A DNA stretch of 6,073 nt from an uncultured Bacteroidales bacterium (GTDB taxonomy: Bacteria; Bacteroidota; Bacteroidia; Bacteroidales; Paludibacteraceae): the NCBI GenBank assembly GCA_937891905.1, contig CALATT010000006.1, positions 1-6,073 of the forward strand, in the 5' to 3' direction. Under the pieces are notes generated by a model. That model saw only the letters and a program-made list of their open reading frames with translations, made no database searches and had not been told where the DNA came from. A program made the position numbers and the translations under genes. The stretch's first letter is position 1. Each line of letters begins with the position of its first letter. Positions 5,235 to 6,073 of this stretch are shown one piece after another.

Positions 5235-6073
5235 ATGGGAAAATTAACTTCTCCACAGTTGGCTGACTATCAAGCAGCTGCTGTTAAATATCGCAAAGAG
5301 TTTCTTGCGATGCCTATTATTGGCTTGGAAGAGATCCTTCCTTATGTAACCGTTCGCTTTGGTATTCGCTACAAAGAGGCTGTTGGGCAATTGTCTGTCA
5401 ATGCTCAATTCGCGCCTTACAAGGCAGACATGAAGCACGAAAAGAATGCTGTTCTTGACTTCCGCACATTGGAAACTTTCTTCGGTGCTGTCGTTCAGCC
5501 ATTCGAGCCTAACTCAGCTGCTACTCTCATCATTGGTCAAAACGCTATGACCAAAGGCGAGAGCATGAAGAATGCTGACATCGCTAAGAAAGTTCTTGCT
5601 TCTATTTCAAAATCCTTGAGCGAGAACCTCAACCGTGTTCTTTGGTCTGCTGTTCGAGTGGACAATGGTACCACATCTGCTGAATTGTTCAACGGCTGGG
5701 ACACCATCACCACTAAAGAGGTGACTGCAGGCAACATCTCTGCTGAGAAGAAGAACTATGTGAAGCTCACCGAGGCTATCACCGCTGAGAACGCAGTGGA
5801 TGTCTTGAAAAAGGCATACCGCAATGCTCGTCCTGAGTTGCGTGGTGTAAAAACTTTCATGTATGTTCCTCAAGATGTTCTTGATGCATACAATGATGCG
5901 TATGCTGTATTGCATAGTGCTACTCCTTATGTGCAAGGATTTGAACAAATCTACTTGGAAGGATCCAACAAGAAATGTCAAATCGTTCCTCTGACCAGCA
6001 AAGCTGAATCCAAGTACATCCATATCTCTACCAAGGAGAATATGCTCATTGGTTGCGACCAATTGGGCGACAA
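5235..6073 (+). CDS. Major capsid protein, 3' end outside window
   Basis: The frame opens at ATG 5235 and runs without a stop to the right edge, giving 279 whole codons (MGKLTSPQLADYQAAAVKYRKE ... ISTKENMLIGCDQLGD, in excerpt). I recognise the overall pattern of Bacteroides phage major capsid proteins: LEEILPYVTVRFGIRYKEAVG near the start, LDFRTLETFFGAVVQPFEPNS, a middle helix with KVLASISKSLSENLNRVLW, and a late NMLIGCDQ segment. An HK97-type fold is expected for this role but not provable by eye. It follows the protease/scaffold gene by 37 bp with no promoter or terminator between, and its start has an A-rich leader (CATTACTAAAAATG). Assignment rests on family resemblance plus its place after a prohead protease. 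Confidence 0.8.
   Translation, partial: MGKLTSPQLADYQAAAVKYRKEFLAMPIIGLEEILPYVTVRFGIRYKEAVGQLSVNAQFAPYKADMKHEKNAVLDFRTLETFFGAVVQPFEPNSAATLIIGQNAMTKGESMKNADIAKKVLASISKSLSENLNRVLWSAVRVDNGTTSAELFNGWDTITTKEVTAGNISAEKKNYVKLTEAITAENAVDVLKKAYRNARPELRGVKTFMYVPQDVLDAYNDAYAVLHSATPYVQGFEQIYLEGSNKKCQIVPLTSKAESKYIHISTKENMLIGCDQLGD

Overview
The window looks like part of a temperate tailed phage or prophage of a Bacteroidales host (Bacteroides/Prevotella group). Four things support this. The recombinase has the Bacteroidetes integrase layout. A promoter at 4040-4072 fits the Bacteroidetes TTTG / TAnnTTTG consensus exactly. Start codons sit in A/T-rich leaders without Shine-Dalgarno sequences. The tail protein and capsid resemble families I know from Bacteroides prophages. 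All supported genes lie on the + strand. The genus and the integration state cannot be decided from this window.

Layout. (1) 1-1248 is the C-terminal part of a tail-tip or fibre-like protein that enters from the left edge; it carries a cysteine-bearing 9-residue tandem repeat (27 bp per unit). (2) 1272-1517 is a small orphan gene. (3) 1518-1722 is an AT-rich gap with several inverted repeats, a possible promoter, and a 14-bp inverted copy of the fibre repeat. (4) 1723-3800 is a tightly packed run of three genes with 4-bp gaps: a tyrosine recombinase with a complete catalytic set, a lipoprotein with a C-terminal membrane segment (candidate unimolecular spanin), and a zinc amidase endolysin. 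(5) 3801-4099 is non-coding. It holds two good intrinsic terminators with a weaker hairpin between them, then a near-palindrome, a direct repeat around a CG-alternating tract, and a strong promoter. (6) 4100-5197 is a ClpP-like prohead protease with a scaffold-like coiled-coil tail and a plausible internal start at 4850. (7) 5235 to the right edge is the major capsid protein, truncated by the window.

How they fit together. The 4100-onward unit makes procapsids: protease plus fused or nested scaffold, then capsid. The spanin and amidase would lyse the Gram-negative host; no holin, portal or terminase gene is visible. The recombinase is oddly placed, between the fibre and lysis genes and apparently co-transcribed with lysis. 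The inverted repeat linking the fibre repeats to the recombinase leader raises the possibility of local DNA inversion. However, the predicted inversion product would stop immediately, so ordinary phage integration remains the simpler reading.
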